A stretch of 64,000 nucleotides of DNA from Yinghuangia aomiensis (GCF_039542225.1 NZ_BAABHS010000011.1:124001-188000); one strand, 5' to 3'; shown: positions 51,399 to 60,395, counted from the first letter of the stretch. Numbers and translations: made by a program. The notes: a model not told the origin generated them from the letters alone.

Positions 51399-51896
51399 AT
51401 GGCGTTTCCGAGCGGGAATCCGTTCGCCGAAGGGGCCGAAGCCGCCGAGGAGGCGGGTGGCGAGGTTCCCGGCCAGGGGCTGCGGGATATTGCGGACGGC
51501 GCGGACGGTGGGCTTGACATCGCCGAATCGCTCGACTCGTCGGGCGCCTGCGACAGCTGCAACGGCGGTTGCGACGGCTGTGGTGACGGGTGTGACGGCG
51601 GCAGTTGCGACTGTCTCACCGCGATGACGTGGCGGCTCGCCGTGATCGCCGTGGTGTGTCTGCTGGCACCGCGGCGGCGGGGGGTGCGCGACCGGTTGCT
51701 GCGGGCGGTGCACCGGTATCGCGCCGAGGTCAGTCCGAAGCGGCCACCGTGCTGCCGCTACACGCCGACCTGTTCGACGTACGCCGTCGCCGCGCTGGAA
51801 CGTCACGGCGCCGCCAAGGGCACCTACCTGACGGCCCGCCGCCTGCGCAGTTGCCGCCCGGGCGGGAAGCGCGGCCACGACCCGGTGCCCGAGTAG
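51399..51896 (+). CDS. YidD-like protein with Cys-rich N-terminal extension
   Basis: A 165-residue protein. The C-terminal 70 residues are a YidD domain: RAVHRYRAEVSPKRPPCCRYTPTCSTYAVAALERHG, then GTYLTARRLRSCRPGG. YidD assists YidC-dependent membrane protein insertion. Housekeeping yidD is about 80-100 residues and lies by rnpA. This copy is elsewhere and has an extra 75 residues with seven cysteines packed in GACDSCNGGCDGCGDGCD and GSCDC, followed by a helix (MTWRLAVIAVVCLLAP). It is preceded by GGGGGCAGGG at the ATG at 51399. The cysteine cluster might bind metal or carry disulfides. Confidence 0.82.
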   Translation: MAFPSGNPFAEGAEAAEEAGGEVPGQGLRDIADGADGGLDIAESLDSSGACDSCNGGCDGCGDGCDGGSCDCLTAMTWRLAVIAVVCLLAPRRRGVRDRLLRAVHRYRAEVSPKRPPCCRYTPTCSTYAVAALERHGAAKGTYLTARRLRSCRPGGKRGHDPVPE

Positions 51897-51951
51897 CCGC
51901 GTCCCTTCAGCTCGCACCGCCTTCCGGCTACAGTCCCCGCCGGAGGTGCCC

Positions 51952-52722
51952 ATGATCGACACTGCGCCGCGTACGTTCGTCCTGGTCCACGGGGGCGGCC
52001 ACGGAGGCTGGTGCTGGCAGCGCCTGGCCCGGGAGCTGCGGGCGCGCGGCCACGACGTGTGGACGCCCACGCTGACCGGCTTCGGGGAGCGCCGGCACCT
52101 CGGCGGACCGGACACGCCGTTCGCCACGTTCGTCACCGACATCGTGCACGTCCTCGACCACGAGGACCTGCACGACGTCGTGCTCGTCGGGCACAGCATG
52201 GGCGGTGTCGTCGTCCCGCGCGTCGCCGAGGCCGCGCGCGAGCGCATCGGGCGCGTCGTGTGGCTGGCCGCCGTGGTGGCGAACGACGGCGAGACGCTGC
52301 TCGACGCCGTCCCGCAGACTCCGGAGGTCGCCCGCGCGGTCACCATCGAGCCGGACGGCACGGCCCGCACCGACCACCGGCTCATGGCCGAAGTCCTCAT
52401 GCCGGAAGGCACCGACGAGGACCGCGCGTGGGTCACCGCACGCCACTGCGCCTACCCGCCCGCGGCGCTGGTCGAGCCGGGACGCTTGTCGGCGTTCCGC
52501 GCGCTGGACATCCCCGCCTCCTACATCGCCGCGACCGCCGACGCCGCGATCCCCCTGGCCTTGGCCCGCACGTTCGCCGCGCGCCTCCCCGACGCCCGCT
52601 ATGCCGAAGTCGACGCCGGACACGACCTGATGATCACCCGGCCCCGCGCCACCGCGGACGGGCTGGAAGCGGTATGCGCCGAAGCCGCAGCCAACACCGA
52701 CACCGACACCGACACCGACTGA
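51952..52722 (+). CDS. Alpha/beta hydrolase (MenH/esterase-like)
   Basis: A 256-residue hydrolase with FVLVHGGGHGGWCW (oxyanion region), GHSMGG (Ser82) and EVDAGHDLMIT (His near residue 222). This fits the salicylate esterase/hydroxynitrile lyase-like branch. The ATG at 51952 follows GGAGGTG. The extreme C-terminus, NTDTDTDTD, comes from a run of ACCGAC hexanucleotides and is probably a repeat-derived addition. It is a stand-alone gene. The substrate is unknown, probably a small ester or lactone. Confidence 0.86.
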   Translation: MIDTAPRTFVLVHGGGHGGWCWQRLARELRARGHDVWTPTLTGFGERRHLGGPDTPFATFVTDIVHVLDHEDLHDVVLVGHSMGGVVVPRVAEAARERIGRVVWLAAVVANDGETLLDAVPQTPEVARAVTIEPDGTARTDHRLMAEVLMPEGTDEDRAWVTARHCAYPPAALVEPGRLSAFRALDIPASYIAATADAAIPLALARTFAARLPDARYAEVDAGHDLMITRPRATADGLEAVCAEAAANTDTDTDTD

Positions 52723-52782
52723 GCATCCGAGCCGCCGGTCGCGGAGCCGTGCATCACGGCCCGCCACCGGCGCGCCTGCCCG

Positions 52783-53600
52783 CTAGGACCCCACCCCGGC
52801 GCGCGACGTGGAATCCGCACCGCGGACCCCCGGTGCCGACGCCACATGCCGCGCCGGTCCCCGCATGAACATCGCCACCACCAAGGCCGCGACCGCGCAG
52901 GCCGCCGCCGACAAGAACGCCCACATGAACGCGCCGTCGGTGTACACCGCCTGGTGTGTCCGCGGGTCCGCCCGCAGGACGTCGTGGGCGAGGATCGCGC
53001 CGGTCACGGGCACCGCGACACCGCTGCCGAGGCTGCGGGCGACGCCCAGGACGCTGGTGCTGACCGCGGTCTGCTCCGGCGGCACGGCGTCGACCACGAG
53101 TTGCGCGGTCGACAACGGCGACAGTGCGAAGCCGATGCCGTAGATGGCGCTCCACAGGCAGATCTGCCAGGTGTGCGACGGGAACAGCGCCAGCAGCGTC
53201 ATGCTCACCGCGAAGGACGCCATCGCCAGCCGCAGCGTGGCCCGCGGCCCGTACCGGCGCACCAGCAGGCCGCCGGTCAGGCCGAGGACGATCGCGACCA
53301 GCGCGTACGGCAGCTGATAGGTCGCCACTTCCCACGCCGTCAGCCCGAACCCGTAGGTGATGCCGGGCTGCCGCGGCGTCTCCAGCATCAACGCGCTCAG
53401 GTACGCGTACGCCGACAGCACGAAGCTGCCCAGCACCGTCACGACCAGCGTCGGCCCGAGTGCCCGCCCGAACATCACCCGCACGTCGAACAGCGGGTCC
53501 TCGATCCGCAGCGCCCGCACCCCGAACAGCGCCAGCAGCACCGCGCCGCCCAGGTAGCACGCCACCGCGCGGCCTGACGTCCAGCCCCACACGCCGTCCA
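52783..53600 (-). pseudogene. MFS transporter, C-terminal half
   Basis: The frame encodes the last seven or so helices of a 14-helix (DHA2-type) drug transporter. It begins at GVWGWTSGRAVACYLGGAVLLALFG and continues through FGLTAWEVATYQLPYALVAIVLG, LLALFPSHTWQICLWSAIYGIG and an ending of MFMRGPARHVAS. The N-terminal half, including the first seven helices, is missing: upstream of about 53600 the sequence is antisense to the IclR remnant. The longer open frame on this strand is antisense to other genes. It is a truncated pseudogene. Confidence 0.78.
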
Positions 53601-53604
53601 CCCG

Positions 53605-53793
53605 GTCAGCACCGTCACCGCCCCGACGTTCACCGTCGAAGGCCGCCCCGACCTGCTGCTGTCCGCATATGTGATGCGCGCCGATGCCACCGCCGCCGAC
53701 ATCCGCGCCATCGCCGCCCGCCTCCGCGGCGAGTGCGGCGCGATCACCGCCCTGCTCGGCGGACGCGACCCCTGGCACCCGGAGATGCCTTAA
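53605..53793 (+). pseudogene. IclR-type regulator, C-terminal fragment
   Basis: About 62 codons ending at TAA 53793 give TAPTFTVEGRPDLLLSAYVM, then IRAIAARLRGECGAITALLGG. The pattern matches the last part of an IclR effector domain; the intact IclR protein at 61952 has APVYDRRGHQRYTLTLM and EIRARAAELVAAAQAAS in the corresponding place. The DNA-binding domain and most of the effector domain are absent. It starts within about 5 bases of the MFS remnant on the other strand. Confidence 0.6.
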
Positions 53794-53880
53794 TCTTCTC
53801 GCAGTTGCGATCGGCGGTCTCCGTCGTTCTTGGGTGCGGTACTCCTCGGTACTTCTCGCATCTTCGGGGGCACGACACAG

Positions 53881-55314
53881 ATGGCACGATCGCGCAACCG
53901 GGCGCGCGACACCGAACTCCGCATGCTGGTCTTCGCCGTGGCACTCTGCCTGTTCGGCTACGCCCTGGTGGGCTACGCGGTCGACGACCGCCTCCCCGAC
54001 GGCTTCTTCACCGTCGGCGGCGGCCTCGCCGTCCTGGCCGGCGTCGCGCACCTGGCGGTACGGAAGTTCGCCCCGTACGCCGACCCGCTCATCCTGCCGG
54101 TCACCACCACGCTCAGCGGTCTCGGCCTGGTGCTCATCCACCGCCTCGACCTGTCCTACAAGGACACCTACAACTCGCCCCCCGCCGCCGGCGGACAGGT
54201 GATGTGGACGGTCATCGGCGTCACCGCCTTCACGATCCTCCTCGCCGTGCTGCGCGACTACCGCCTCCTGCAGCGGTACGTCTACATCACCGCGCTCGTC
54301 GCGCTGGTGCTGCTGATGGCCCCCGCGTTCTTCCCCGGCGACACCTACGGCGCGAAGCGGTGGATCCGCGCGGGCGCATTGTCCTTCCAGCCCGGCGAGT
54401 TCGTGAAGATCATCATCACGGTGTTCTTCGCCGCCTACCTCACCATGCAGCGCGACGCACTCGCGCTGACCGGGCGCCGCATCTGGGGCATCCACCTGCC
54501 GCGCGGACGGCAACTCGGGCCGATCGTCACGGTGTGGGTGTTCAGCCTGCTCGTGCTGGTCTTCGAACGCGACCTCGGCACGTCGCTGATCTTCTTCGGC
54601 GTGTTCGTGGCCGTCCTCTACATCGCCACCGAACGCACCGGCTGGGTCCTCTTCGGCCTGCTCATGGCCGCCCTCGGCGCGGCCGTCGTCGGCAGCTACG
54701 AACCGCACGTGCACGGCCGCGTGGTGGCCTGGCTGCACCCGTTCGACTACTACCTGCCGCCCGGCCAACGCCCCGCCGGCCTGGTCTCCGACCAGGCCGC
54801 CCAGGCGCTGTTCAGCTTCGGCTCCGGCGGCATCCTCGGCACCGGCCTCGGCCGCGGGCATTCCGAACTCATCGCGTTCGCCGGGCGCAGCGACTTCATC
54901 ATCACCGCCGTCGGCGAGGAGCTCGGGCTCGCCGGGATGATGGCCGTACTGCTCCTCTACCTGCTGCTCGCGCAGCGCGGCCTGCGGACCGCGCTGGAGG
55001 CGGGCGACGCGTTCGGGAAGCTCCTCGCCGCGGGTCTCGCGTGCGCGCTGGTGTTCCAGGTGTTCGTCGTGGTCGGCGGCGTCACAGGGCTGATGCCGCT
55101 CACCGGCAAGGCGCTGCCGTTCCTCGCCCAGGGCGGGTCGTCGGTGGTGGCGAACTGGCTGGTGATGGCGCTGCTGGTACGGATCAGCGACGGCGCCCGC
55201 CGGCCCCAGCCCAAACCCGGGCCGGCGGGCGGGATCGTCAGGTCCCCAACGCCGTCCGCACCGCGTGGTACGCCGCTTCCCGGGCCTGCCGAGCGGCCTC
55301 CAGCGGCATGTTGA
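53881..55314 (+). CDS. FtsW/RodA/SpoVE-family glycosyltransferase
   Basis: A 477-residue SEDS protein with about ten helices. Key regions are the GAKRWIRAGALSFQPGEFVKI loop and LVFERDLGTSLIFFGVFVAVLY. Later come GRVVAWLHPFDYY, DQAAQALFSFGSGGILGTGLGRG and DFIITAVGEELGL, followed by GLMPLTGKALPFLAQGGSSVVANW. SEDS proteins polymerise peptidoglycan with a class B PBP partner. No PBP gene follows here, so it is an orphan copy outside the division cluster, perhaps for sporulation or hyphal growth. The Pro-rich C-terminus overlaps the convergent PadR-esterase gene by 77 bases. Confidence 0.88.
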   Translation: MARSRNRARDTELRMLVFAVALCLFGYALVGYAVDDRLPDGFFTVGGGLAVLAGVAHLAVRKFAPYADPLILPVTTTLSGLGLVLIHRLDLSYKDTYNSPPAAGGQVMWTVIGVTAFTILLAVLRDYRLLQRYVYITALVALVLLMAPAFFPGDTYGAKRWIRAGALSFQPGEFVKIIITVFFAAYLTMQRDALALTGRRIWGIHLPRGRQLGPIVTVWVFSLLVLVFERDLGTSLIFFGVFVAVLYIATERTGWVLFGLLMAALGAAVVGSYEPHVHGRVVAWLHPFDYYLPPGQRPAGLVSDQAAQALFSFGSGGILGTGLGRGHSELIAFAGRSDFIITAVGEELGLAGMMAVLLLYLLLAQRGLRTALEAGDAFGKLLAAGLACALVFQVFVVVGGVTGLMPLTGKALPFLAQGGSSVVANWLVMALLVRISDGARRPQPKPGPAGGIVRSPTPSAPRGTPLPGPAERPPAAC

Positions 55315-56848
55315 GGAAGCCGTGGAACATGCCCGGGTACACCCGCACATCGGTCGGGATCCCGGCGTCGGCGAGGCGCTGTCCGTAGGCGACGCATTCG
55401 TCGACGAGGGCGTCGCATTCGCCGACCAGCAGGTGCACGGGCGGCAGCCCGCGCAGGTCCGGGGTCCGCAGCGGTGAGGCCAGGGGATCGAACGCGTCGG
55501 CGGGGGTGCGCAGGTAGGACGCGTGGAACCAGTCCGCGGTCTCCTTGCGCATGTAGTAGCCGCCGTTGCCGTACGCCGCCTTCGACGCGGTCTCCGCGGC
55601 GAGATCCGTGCCCGGGAAGATCAGCAGCTGGTAGGCGATCTCCGGCCCGCCCCGGTCGCGGGCCTGGATCGCGGTGACCGCGGCGAGGTTGCCGCCCGCG
55701 CTGTCCCCGGCGACCGCCAGACGGGCGGTGTCCAGGCCGAGGCCGCGGCCGTGCGCGGCGACCCACGCGGTGGCCGCGTAGGTGTCGTCGACGGCGGCGG
55801 GGAAAGGGTGTTCGGGGGCGAGCCGGTAGTCGACGGAGACCACGGCGGCGCCGGTTCCGGCGGCGAGGCTCGCGCAGCTGTGGTCGTACAAGTCCAGGTC
55901 GCCGAGGCAGAAGCCGCCGCCGTGGAAGTAGACGATCACCGGGTGCGGGCCCTCGGTGTCCGGGCGGTAGAGCCGCGCGGGCAAGTCCCCGGCGGGCCCG
56001 GGTATGCGCAAGTCCTCGGCGCTCGTCGGGAGTTCGGCGGGCTTGCGGGCACGCGCCGCGGCGGAGAGCTGGGCGCGGCCTTCCTCGTGCGGGATCGTGC
56101 CGAAGGCGGGGAACGAGGCTTCCAGCGCGGCGACGAGCGCGACGGCTTCCGGGGCCAGGGGGCGGGGGAGGGGCGCGTCCGACAGCGACGCGCCGGCGGG
56201 CTGCGGCGTGGCCGGCTCGGCTGCGGCGGGTTCGGGCCGCGTGGGCTCGGTGGCGGGCTCGGGCATGGGGCTTTCCTCCGGTGCCAGTTCCGACAGCGTC
56301 GCGCGCAGTTCCTCGAACGCCGCCAACTCTCCTGTGTAGTGCTGCTCCGCCCAGACCAGGATCGCCGACGCGTAGGCGTTCTCGCGTCCCGACGGGGCCG
56401 CCGCGCGCGAGCTGCGGATCTCGTCGACGAGCGCGCGGGTCGCGGCCTGGTGGGAGTCGATCAACTGGGCGACCCGGTCCGGGCCCGCCAGGTGGCCGAG
56501 CCAGATCCGCAGGATCACCGGGTGCTTGAGCACGCCCGCCTCGACGTCGGCCTCGCGCAGCCATGCCGTCACCGCGTCGCGGCCGGCGTCGGTCAGCGTG
56601 TAGAGCCGCTTGTTGCGCAGGTCGTCGTTGGCGACAGGGGCGACCCGGTGCCGGACGTAGCCGGACGACTCCAGGCGGCGCAGTTCCGCGTACACCTGGC
56701 TGAGCGCCGGGCTCAGGTGGAAGAAACGCAGGCTGTGGTCGGCCCACTTCTTCAGGTCGTACCCGCTCATTTCCCGGCCGCTCGACAGCAGGCCGAGAAG
56801 TGCCCAGCCGGTCACGGGAATTGAAACGGCGTCACGTGAGGTGCCCAT
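55238..56848 (-). CDS. PadR regulator fused to HSL-type esterase
   Basis: A single 536-residue frame. Residues 12-100 are a PadR winged helix (WALLGLLSSGREMSGYDLKKW, LSPALSQVYAELRRLESSGYV, LYTLTDAGRDAV), with the Vir_C dimerisation helices to about 185. Residues 190-232 are a Pro/Glu/Ala linker. Residues 233-536 are a complete hormone-sensitive-lipase-type hydrolase: HGGG 309-312, GDSAGG (Ser383), Asp479 in GECDALVDE, and His509 in GMFHGF. A strong ribosome binding site and ATG (56266) inside the linker could also start the esterase alone. It may be a ligand-cleaving regulator, or two genes whose stop codon has gone. Confidence 0.88.
   Translation of the reverse strand: MGTSRDAVSIPVTGWALLGLLSSGREMSGYDLKKWADHSLRFFHLSPALSQVYAELRRLESSGYVRHRVAPVANDDLRNKRLYTLTDAGRDAVTAWLREADVEAGVLKHPVILRIWLGHLAGPDRVAQLIDSHQAATRALVDEIRSSRAAAPSGRENAYASAILVWAEQHYTGELAAFEELRATLSELAPEESPMPEPATEPTRPEPAAAEPATPQPAGASLSDAPLPRPLAPEAVALVAALEASFPAFGTIPHEEGRAQLSAAARARKPAELPTSAEDLRIPGPAGDLPARLYRPDTEGPHPVIVYFHGGGFCLGDLDLYDHSCASLAAGTGAAVVSVDYRLAPEHPFPAAVDDTYAATAWVAAHGRGLGLDTARLAVAGDSAGGNLAAVTAIQARDRGGPEIAYQLLIFPGTDLAAETASKAAYGNGGYYMRKETADWFHASYLRTPADAFDPLASPLRTPDLRGLPPVHLLVGECDALVDECVAYGQRLADAGIPTDVRVYPGMFHGFLNMPLEAARQAREAAYHAVRTALGT
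56264..56279 (-). promoter_or_regulatory. Internal ribosome binding site and ATG before esterase domain
   Basis: On the minus strand GGAGG (56279-56275) lies 8 bases before ATG (56266-56264), which is codon 195 of the PadR-esterase frame. Independent initiation would yield a 342-residue esterase, a normal length for the family. Confidence 0.7.
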
Positions 56849-56965
56849 GGCTGCGGAACCTAGCAGAAGCCCTTGACTTATTCATCCATGTCGTAATCCT
56901 GAGGAGGGTACTACTGATCGAAGTACTCGGCGGCGTAGCGCATCGCGCCGGAATCGGAGTCAGGC

Positions 56966-58075
56966 ATGCTGTTCTCCATGGGCTTCGAAGCCCAGCTCGC
57001 CCACCCCACCCCCGAACGCGAACGCCGACTGATCCTCGACTGCGTCGACCAGGCGGTCTTCGCCGAAGAGATGGGCTTCGACCGGATCTGGGCACCCGAG
57101 CACCATTCGCTCAAGTGGTACGCGCACATGAGCGCACCCGAGGTGTTCCTGACCTACGTGGCGGCCCGCACGTCCCGCATCCGGGTCGGGCACGGCGTCG
57201 TGCTCATGCCGTTCAAGTACAACCACCCGGTGCGGGTCGCCGAACGCGCCGCGATGCTCGACCTGCTGTCCGGCGGACGCCTCGACCTGGGCGCGGGCCG
57301 CGGCGCGACCCGGCAGGAAATGACGCTGTGCGACGTCGACCCGGAGCGGACGTACCTCGAAGTCGAGGAATCGCTGCGGATGATCGCGCAGATGTGGCGC
57401 ACCGACGAGTTCTCCTGGGACGGTGAACTCTCCATCGCCCCGCACCCGATCCTGCCGCGCCCGGTGCAACTCCCGCACCCGCCGCTGTTCATGGCGTGCA
57501 GCAAGGTCGACACCGTCCGGCTCGCCGCCGAATACGGCGTCGGCGCGCTGGTACTCGGCTTCGACGGCATCGACGAGATCCGCGAGTACCACGACGCCTA
57601 CCGCGAAGCCTGCGCCTCCCGCACCGGCGAACGCTTCGTGTCCGACCGGGTCAACGACCACTTCAGCGCCCTGCTGCCGACGATCGTGCTGGACGACGCC
57701 GAGGAGGCGTTCCGGATCGGCGCCCGCGGCCAGCGGTTCTTCGCCGAATCCCTCGCACACTGGTACGGCGGCGGCCCGCCCCCGGCGCAGGACACCGAAG
57801 ACGTCGACAACGTGGCCGAGATCGCGGCGGCCCGCGACCGGGTCGTCGCCAAGCTGCACGAGGCGAACGTCCCGGTCACCCCGAAGGCGCTGTCCACGTT
57901 CAACATCGACCACGCGTACGGCAGCGCCGACCACGCCGCGGGCTTCGTCGAACGGCTCCGCGACGTCGGCGTCGACGAGGTCATGCTGATGATCCAGATG
58001 GGCACCGTGCCGCAGGACGTGTGCATGGAGACCATCCGCCAGTGGGGCACCAAGATCATCCCGCGTTTCCGCTGA
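56966..58075 (+). CDS. LLM-class flavin-dependent oxidoreductase
   Basis: A 369-residue luciferase-like monooxygenase. Motifs are FAEEMGFDRIWAPEHHSLKWYAHMS, RIRVGHGVVLMPFKYNHPVRVAER, LLSGGRLDLGAGRGATRQEM, and LFMACSKVDTVRLAAEYGVG. The ATG at 56966 has GGAG 10 bases upstream. It is followed 42 bases on by an N-acyl-D-amino-acid deacylase-like gene, so the two form an operon. The combination repeats the theme of the 7.9-11.1 kb operon: a flavin monooxygenase with metal-dependent hydrolases. The substrate is unknown. Confidence 0.87.
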   Translation: MLFSMGFEAQLAHPTPERERRLILDCVDQAVFAEEMGFDRIWAPEHHSLKWYAHMSAPEVFLTYVAARTSRIRVGHGVVLMPFKYNHPVRVAERAAMLDLLSGGRLDLGAGRGATRQEMTLCDVDPERTYLEVEESLRMIAQMWRTDEFSWDGELSIAPHPILPRPVQLPHPPLFMACSKVDTVRLAAEYGVGALVLGFDGIDEIREYHDAYREACASRTGERFVSDRVNDHFSALLPTIVLDDAEEAFRIGARGQRFFAESLAHWYGGGPPPAQDTEDVDNVAEIAAARDRVVAKLHEANVPVTPKALSTFNIDHAYGSADHAAGFVERLRDVGVDEVMLMIQMGTVPQDVCMETIRQWGTKIIPRFR

Positions 58076-58117
58076 GCCGCCGCCCGCACCGGCAGATCCA
58101 CCAGAGGAGGCACCACC

Positions 58118-59794
58118 ATGCACGATCTGGTCATCCGCGGCGGCACCGTCGCCGACGGCACCGGCAACGCCGTCCGCACCGGGGACATCGCGGTCGACGG
58201 CGACCGCATCACGGCCGTCGGCGGCCGGGTGGGCGCAGGCCGCCGCGAACTCGACGCCGACGGACTCCTGGTCACGCCCGGCTTCGTCGACATCCACACG
58301 CACTACGACGCCCAGGCCACCTGGGACGCCCTGCTCACCTCGTCGTGCTGGCACGGCGTCACCACCGTCGTCACCGGGAACTGCGGCGTCGGCTTCGCAC
58401 CCGTCCGCCCGGACCGGCGCGACTGGTTCGTCGAAGTCATGGAGTCCGTCGAGGACATCCCGGCCCCGGTCCTGCGGGCCGCGCTGGCCTGGGACTGGGA
58501 GACCTTCCCGGAGTTCCTCGACGCGCTCGACCGGGTGCCGCACGCGCTCGACATCGCCGCACTGCTGCCGCACGCCGCACTGCGGGTATACGTGATGGGC
58601 GCCCGCGGCGCCGATCCCCATGCCGTCCCCCGCGCCGACGAACTCGGCGCGATGACGCAGCTGGTGCGGGAGGCCGGGGAGGCGGGCGCCGTCGGGTTCG
58701 CGACGTCCCGGACCGAGCACCACCGCACGGGGGACGGCGGCTTGCTCCCGTGCCACGCCATCCGCACCGACGAACTGGCCGCGGTCGCCGCCGGGTTGGT
58801 CCAAGCGGGCGGCGGCGTGCTGGAAGTCGGCAGCGACTTCCCGGACGGCGACCTGGAGACCGAGTTCGCCGGCTACCGGCGCATCGCCGCGGAATCCGGG
58901 CTGCACATGACCATGCCGGTCGCGGAGAGCCCGAGCCGCCCGGGGGAGGGGCGGCGGCTGCTCGACCTCATCGAACAGGCCGCCGCGGACGGGGTCCCGG
59001 TCAGCGCGCAGGTGACCAGCAGGCCGATCGGCGCGGTGTTCGGCATCGACAGCCGACTGCACCCGTTCGCCGCCATGGCGGCCTGGCGCCGGGCCGGATC
59101 GGATCCGGCGGTGCTGCGGCGCGGCGACGTGCGGGCCGCGGTGCTCGGCGAAGCACGCGCCGCCGGGGCGGATCCGCGGCTCGGGTCGGTGTTCCGGATC
59201 GCCCACGCGGCGTCCGGGTTCCCGGTGCCCGCGGACGCGTTGGGGGCCGAGGCGGCGGCCGCGGGCGCCGACCCGCTGGCGTTCCTGTACGACGCGCTGG
59301 TGGCAGGCGACGGAACGGCGCTGTTCTACCGGCCTGCGGTCAACTACGACGGCGGCGACGACCGGTGGGTCGAGCGCATGCTGCGGTCGCCCCACGCCGT
59401 CCCCGGGCTCGGCGACGGCGGCGCGCACTGCTCGATGATCTCGGACATGTCCTCGCCGACGACGCTCCTGACCTACTGGGGGCGCGACCGGCCCTCGGGC
59501 GCGCTGCTGCCGGTCCCGTGGCTGGTCAAGCGCCAGACCGCGGATGCCGCCGACCTCGTCGGCCTCCGCGACCGTGGTCGGCTCGCACCCGGGATGAAGG
59601 CCGACATCAACCTGATCGACTTCACGCGGCTCCGCGCCCACGCCCCGGAAATGGCCGTGGACCTCCCGGCCGGCGGACAACGCCTGGTGCAACGGGCCGA
59701 CGGATACCGGCACATGGTGGTCTCCGGCGAAGTCGCGTTCACCGACGGGGAGCACACGGGCGCCATGCCGGGCCGGGTGGTGCGCCGCACATAG
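58118..59794 (+). CDS. D-aminoacylase-type amidohydrolase
   Basis: A 558-residue amidohydrolase of the N-acyl-D-amino-acid deacylase family. The first metal pair is GFVDIHTHYDAQ (His60, His62), and HGVTTVVTGNCGVGFAPV is the family's signature stretch. A final acidic ligand is in LGDGGAHCSMISD, and the C-terminal region GRLAPGMKADINLIDF returns to the small beta domain. Such enzymes hydrolyse amides of D-amino acids or cyclic imides. AGGAGG lies 8 bases before the ATG. It is in line with the luciferase-like gene, pointing to a common catabolic pathway. Confidence 0.88.
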   Translation: MHDLVIRGGTVADGTGNAVRTGDIAVDGDRITAVGGRVGAGRRELDADGLLVTPGFVDIHTHYDAQATWDALLTSSCWHGVTTVVTGNCGVGFAPVRPDRRDWFVEVMESVEDIPAPVLRAALAWDWETFPEFLDALDRVPHALDIAALLPHAALRVYVMGARGADPHAVPRADELGAMTQLVREAGEAGAVGFATSRTEHHRTGDGGLLPCHAIRTDELAAVAAGLVQAGGGVLEVGSDFPDGDLETEFAGYRRIAAESGLHMTMPVAESPSRPGEGRRLLDLIEQAAADGVPVSAQVTSRPIGAVFGIDSRLHPFAAMAAWRRAGSDPAVLRRGDVRAAVLGEARAAGADPRLGSVFRIAHAASGFPVPADALGAEAAAAGADPLAFLYDALVAGDGTALFYRPAVNYDGGDDRWVERMLRSPHAVPGLGDGGAHCSMISDMSSPTTLLTYWGRDRPSGALLPVPWLVKRQTADAADLVGLRDRGRLAPGMKADINLIDFTRLRAHAPEMAVDLPAGGQRLVQRADGYRHMVVSGEVAFTDGEHTGAMPGRVVRRT

Positions 59795-59879
59795 GACGAC
59801 ATGGGGTGTGCTGCTGAGCCGTTCGGGTGGTTCGGCGGGCGAAGCGCTTGGCGGCGTGCGCTGCGGATATGGCCACGTC

Positions 59880-60395
59880 ATGCGAACCGCAACTGCTCTG
59901 CCCCTGATTCCGCTGCTCCTGCTCGCCGCCGCACCCGCGACCGCGGCGACGGCGGCGCCCGGCCATGCCGGTGCGCCGCCGTGCGCGCCCGAGGACTTGG
60001 TCGTCGAAGCCCACGAACTCCCGCCCATCGCCCAGGCCGTCGTCCTGGTGCACGTCACCAACACGAGCGACGCGGCGTGTACGGTCGACCGCTTCCCGAC
60101 CGTGACGTTCGGCGACCTGGACGGCAGCGCCCGGCCGGAGCCGCCGGCGTCCAGCGTGCCGTACGCCATCAACGCGCACGGGGACATCTACGCCGCCGTG
60201 CGCACCGACGACGGCAGCGGCAACACCCGGTACGTCCCGACGCTGACCGTGTCCGCCGACCCCGCCCACCCGGGGACCACCTTCACGGCCGCCGAGATCG
60301 GCGCGCCCACGCCCGGGATCCCGGTGTACGACCCGATCACCACGTGGTGGTTCGGCACCCCGGACGACGCGATCGCGGCGCTGCCGCCGCGCTGA
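59880..60395 (+). CDS. Secreted DUF4232-like protein
   Basis: A 171-residue exported protein with signal peptide MRTATALPLIPLLLLAAAPATA. The mature domain is beta-rich (VVLVHVTNTSDAACTVDRFPTVTFGDLDG, with a cysteine pair across the domain, PPCAPED and DAACTVD) and ends FGTPDDAIAALPPR. It resembles the DUF4232 fold of the lipoprotein at 41861. The ATG at 59880 has no strong ribosome binding site. It follows the amidohydrolase by 85 bases. Confidence 0.75.
   Translation: MRTATALPLIPLLLLAAAPATAATAAPGHAGAPPCAPEDLVVEAHELPPIAQAVVLVHVTNTSDAACTVDRFPTVTFGDLDGSARPEPPASSVPYAINAHGDIYAAVRTDDGSGNTRYVPTLTVSADPAHPGTTFTAAEIGAPTPGIPVYDPITTWWFGTPDDAIAALPPR

Noticed and set aside
53621..55350. Upstream extension of the minus-strand MFS frame
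   Set aside because: It is antisense to the FtsW/RodA gene and the IclR remnant; transporter homology stops at about 53600.
56960..60187. A 1075-codon minus-strand open frame
   Set aside because: It is antisense to the luciferase-like, amidohydrolase and DUF4232 genes.
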